From assembly GCA_002167855.2 (NCBI GenBank), contig NHBG02000020.1:324173-388172 (forward strand): 64,000 nt of DNA. The letters are read 5' to 3'. Positions within the stretch are counted from its first letter, which is position 1. Each line of letters opens with the position of its first letter. The stretch is from Gammaproteobacteria bacterium TMED1. GTDB taxonomy: Bacteria > Pseudomonadota > Gammaproteobacteria > Pseudomonadales > Azotimanducaceae. This document shows, in pieces, positions 62,200 through 64,000 of the stretch. The position numbers and the translations under genes are program-made. The notes under the pieces were generated by a model, which did no database searches, was not told the origin of the DNA, and saw nothing but the letters and a program-made list of their open reading frames with translations.

Positions 62200-63845
62200 C
62201 TCGCAGCTACCAGGGACTGTCTCGGAGGGATATTTAACACGCGAAGCGCCCCCGACATGACCCGGGAAAATACCGGGGCAGCTATTGCGCCACCTCCATA
62301 AGCCTTTGTTCTTGGCTCGTTTATTAACACCACTGCTACTAGTGATGGTTTATCAACCGGTGTCATTCCTGCAAAAAATGCGAGATGCGCTGTATCCTCA
62401 TACCCTGTGCTTCCAACCTTTCGGACTGTTCCGGTCTTACCAGCAACATCATAAGCCTCAATGGCCGCTTTAGTACCTGTACCAGCATCAACAACGCCCT
62501 TTAACATTAATTTGACGTGATTTGCTATTTCTCGATCCAACACGCGGCTTTCAGATGTAATCGTATTTTTTAAGAGTGTAGCCTCACGCTTTATACCCCC
62601 CGATGCAATCGACAGATATGCCGTTGCGAGTTGAAGGGGCGTCACAGTCAACCCATAGCCGTAAGCAAAGGTTGCTCTTTCAATATCCGTCCACCTTCTG
62701 TGATCAGGGAGTGATCCGGCACGTTCACCCGGAAAGCCAAAACCTGTATCCTCACCAAAGCCCATTCTTTGGAATAGTTCTCGGACTGAATGTTCGTTTA
62801 AAGTCAGCGCGAGCTTACTGATACCTACCTGACTTGAAAGGGCTACAATTTGAGAAAGATTAATAATTCCCCGATTCGAAGGATCACGTACAGTAAAATC
62901 TCCCACCCTTACAAATCCGGGATTTGTATCGATCTCGCTATCTACCAAATAGCCAGACTGAAGGGCAGCGGCCACAGTGAACGGTTTCACCGTCGATCCT
63001 GGTTCAAATTGATCAGTTACGGAACGATTTCTTAATGCCGCATAATCTAAAACAACTCTGTTATTCGGGTTATAAGAGGGCTGATTAACCATACTGAGAA
63101 TCTGTCCAGTCTGAACATCTAAAATCACGATCGAACCCGATACTGCCTTGTAATGTGTAATCGCGGATTTAAGCTCCCGGTAAGCCAAAAATTGCAGACG
63201 AAGATCAATACTCAGATCTAAATTCCTTCCCGGGATAGCCTCTTCGACCGGCATCAAATCTCTAATAATCTCTCCATGCCGGTTTTTCAGCACTTTCTTC
63301 TTGCCTACTGATCCAGCAAGCCACTGGTCAAATGCAAGTTCAAGCCCCTCTTGCCCACGATCATCAATATCGGTAATTCCAACTACATGAGCAGACACCT
63401 CTCCCGTTGGGTAATAGCGATGATACTCTTTTTGCCCGAACACCCCTTGCACCCCTAGAGAGATGGCTTTTTCAGCCTCCTGCGGTGGCATATGCCTTCT
63501 TAAGTAAACGAAATCTCGGTTTTGCGCAGAATCTATTTTTTTTCGAAATTCATCAAATGGAATTTCAAGATGTTCTGATAGGCGAATTAGTTGGCTCTCA
63601 TTTGCGATAACTTTTTTTGGATTTGCGACCAATGATATAACCGGGGAACTCACTGCCATTGGCCTTCCACGTCTATCTCGAATCATTCCACGATGAGCAT
63701 TTATTCTCTCCATACGCATAGTACGAGCATCACCCTGATCCTGAAGGAAATCCTTTTCAATAAAATATAAGTAACCTAAACGAGCCTCTAATCCAAGAGC
63801 TACAATGAGGACTGCAAACGCCACCAACCAAAGCCGTATACCCAT
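62196..63845 (-). CDS. ftsI: Penicillin-binding protein 3 (FtsI)
   Basis: FEPGSTVKPF (SxxK), SSQVG (SxN-like region), AGKTGT (KTG). Confidence 0.96.
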   Translation of the reverse strand: MGIRLWLVAFAVLIVALGLEARLGYLYFIEKDFLQDQGDARTMRMERINAHRGMIRDRRGRPMAVSSPVISLVANPKKVIANESQLIRLSEHLEIPFDEFRKKIDSAQNRDFVYLRRHMPPQEAEKAISLGVQGVFGQKEYHRYYPTGEVSAHVVGITDIDDRGQEGLELAFDQWLAGSVGKKKVLKNRHGEIIRDLMPVEEAIPGRNLDLSIDLRLQFLAYRELKSAITHYKAVSGSIVILDVQTGQILSMVNQPSYNPNNRVVLDYAALRNRSVTDQFEPGSTVKPFTVAAALQSGYLVDSEIDTNPGFVRVGDFTVRDPSNRGIINLSQIVALSSQVGISKLALTLNEHSVRELFQRMGFGEDTGFGFPGERAGSLPDHRRWTDIERATFAYGYGLTVTPLQLATAYLSIASGGIKREATLLKNTITSESRVLDREIANHVKLMLKGVVDAGTGTKAAIEAYDVAGKTGTVRKVGSTGYEDTAHLAFFAGMTPVDKPSLVAVVLINEPRTKAYGGGAIAAPVFSRVMSGALRVLNIPPRQSLVAAR

Positions 63846-64000
63846 TATTTTTTTTCCACCAGAACAATTTTACTTAGGTCTGGAGGGATCATATTTAGTT
63901 CACCACGCGCAACCTGGTAAACTCTTCCATTATTTGCCAATGCGCTTTGCTCTAACAAAAGCTTTTCGTACTCGCTTTGCAGGTTATCCTGCTCTTGCTG
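63845..64000 (-). CDS. ftsL: Cell division protein FtsL, truncated at window edge
   Basis: Minus-strand frame QQEQDNLQSEYEKLLLEQSALANNGRVYQVARGELNMIPPDLSKIVLVEKK*; TAATG overlap with ftsI. Confidence 0.8.
   Translation of the reverse strand, partial: QQEQDNLQSEYEKLLLEQSALANNGRVYQVARGELNMIPPDLSKIVLVEKK

Overview
This 64-kb window is a contiguous, gene-dense, AT-leaning bacterial chromosome segment. Gene families and gene order point to a gammaproteobacterium, probably marine and free-living (inference). The right half (about 34.7-64 kb) keeps the ancestral gammaproteobacterial order aceF-aceE / ampE-ampD / nadC / pilA-pilD-coaE-yacG / argJ-secA / lpxC-ftsZ-ftsA-ftsQ-murC-ftsW-murD-murE-ftsI-ftsL, but the genes normally interleaved there (pilB, pilC, ddl/murB, murG, mraY, murF) are absent. 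The left half carries metabolic and transport genes. These include a methionine/SAM-themed neighbourhood: metR-like regulator, MalY/PatB-like lyase, msrA, and a Cys/Met-metabolism PLP enzyme. The most interesting signals I found are: (1) a SAM-II-like riboswitch that appears coupled to an intrinsic terminator by a mutually exclusive antiterminator, upstream of the Cys/Met PLP gene; (2) divergent from it, a translationally coupled operon of M18 aminopeptidase, BpsA-like branched-polyamine synthase (with an extra C-terminal Cys4 zinc-ribbon-like tail) and AdoMet decarboxylase; (3) an apparently undescribed ~200-nt RNA gene at 10450-10652 with a near-consensus promoter, a 14-bp bulged hairpin, an intrinsic terminator and a 14-nt perfect complement of the 16S rRNA 3' end; (4) a CIRCE operator with extended 16-bp arms at groESL; (5) the depleted dcw/pil cluster. 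No CRISPR array, IS element, prophage or rRNA gene was seen. One tRNA (Thr, CGT) is present. All calls come from reading the sequence and the supplied ORFs; no database search was run.
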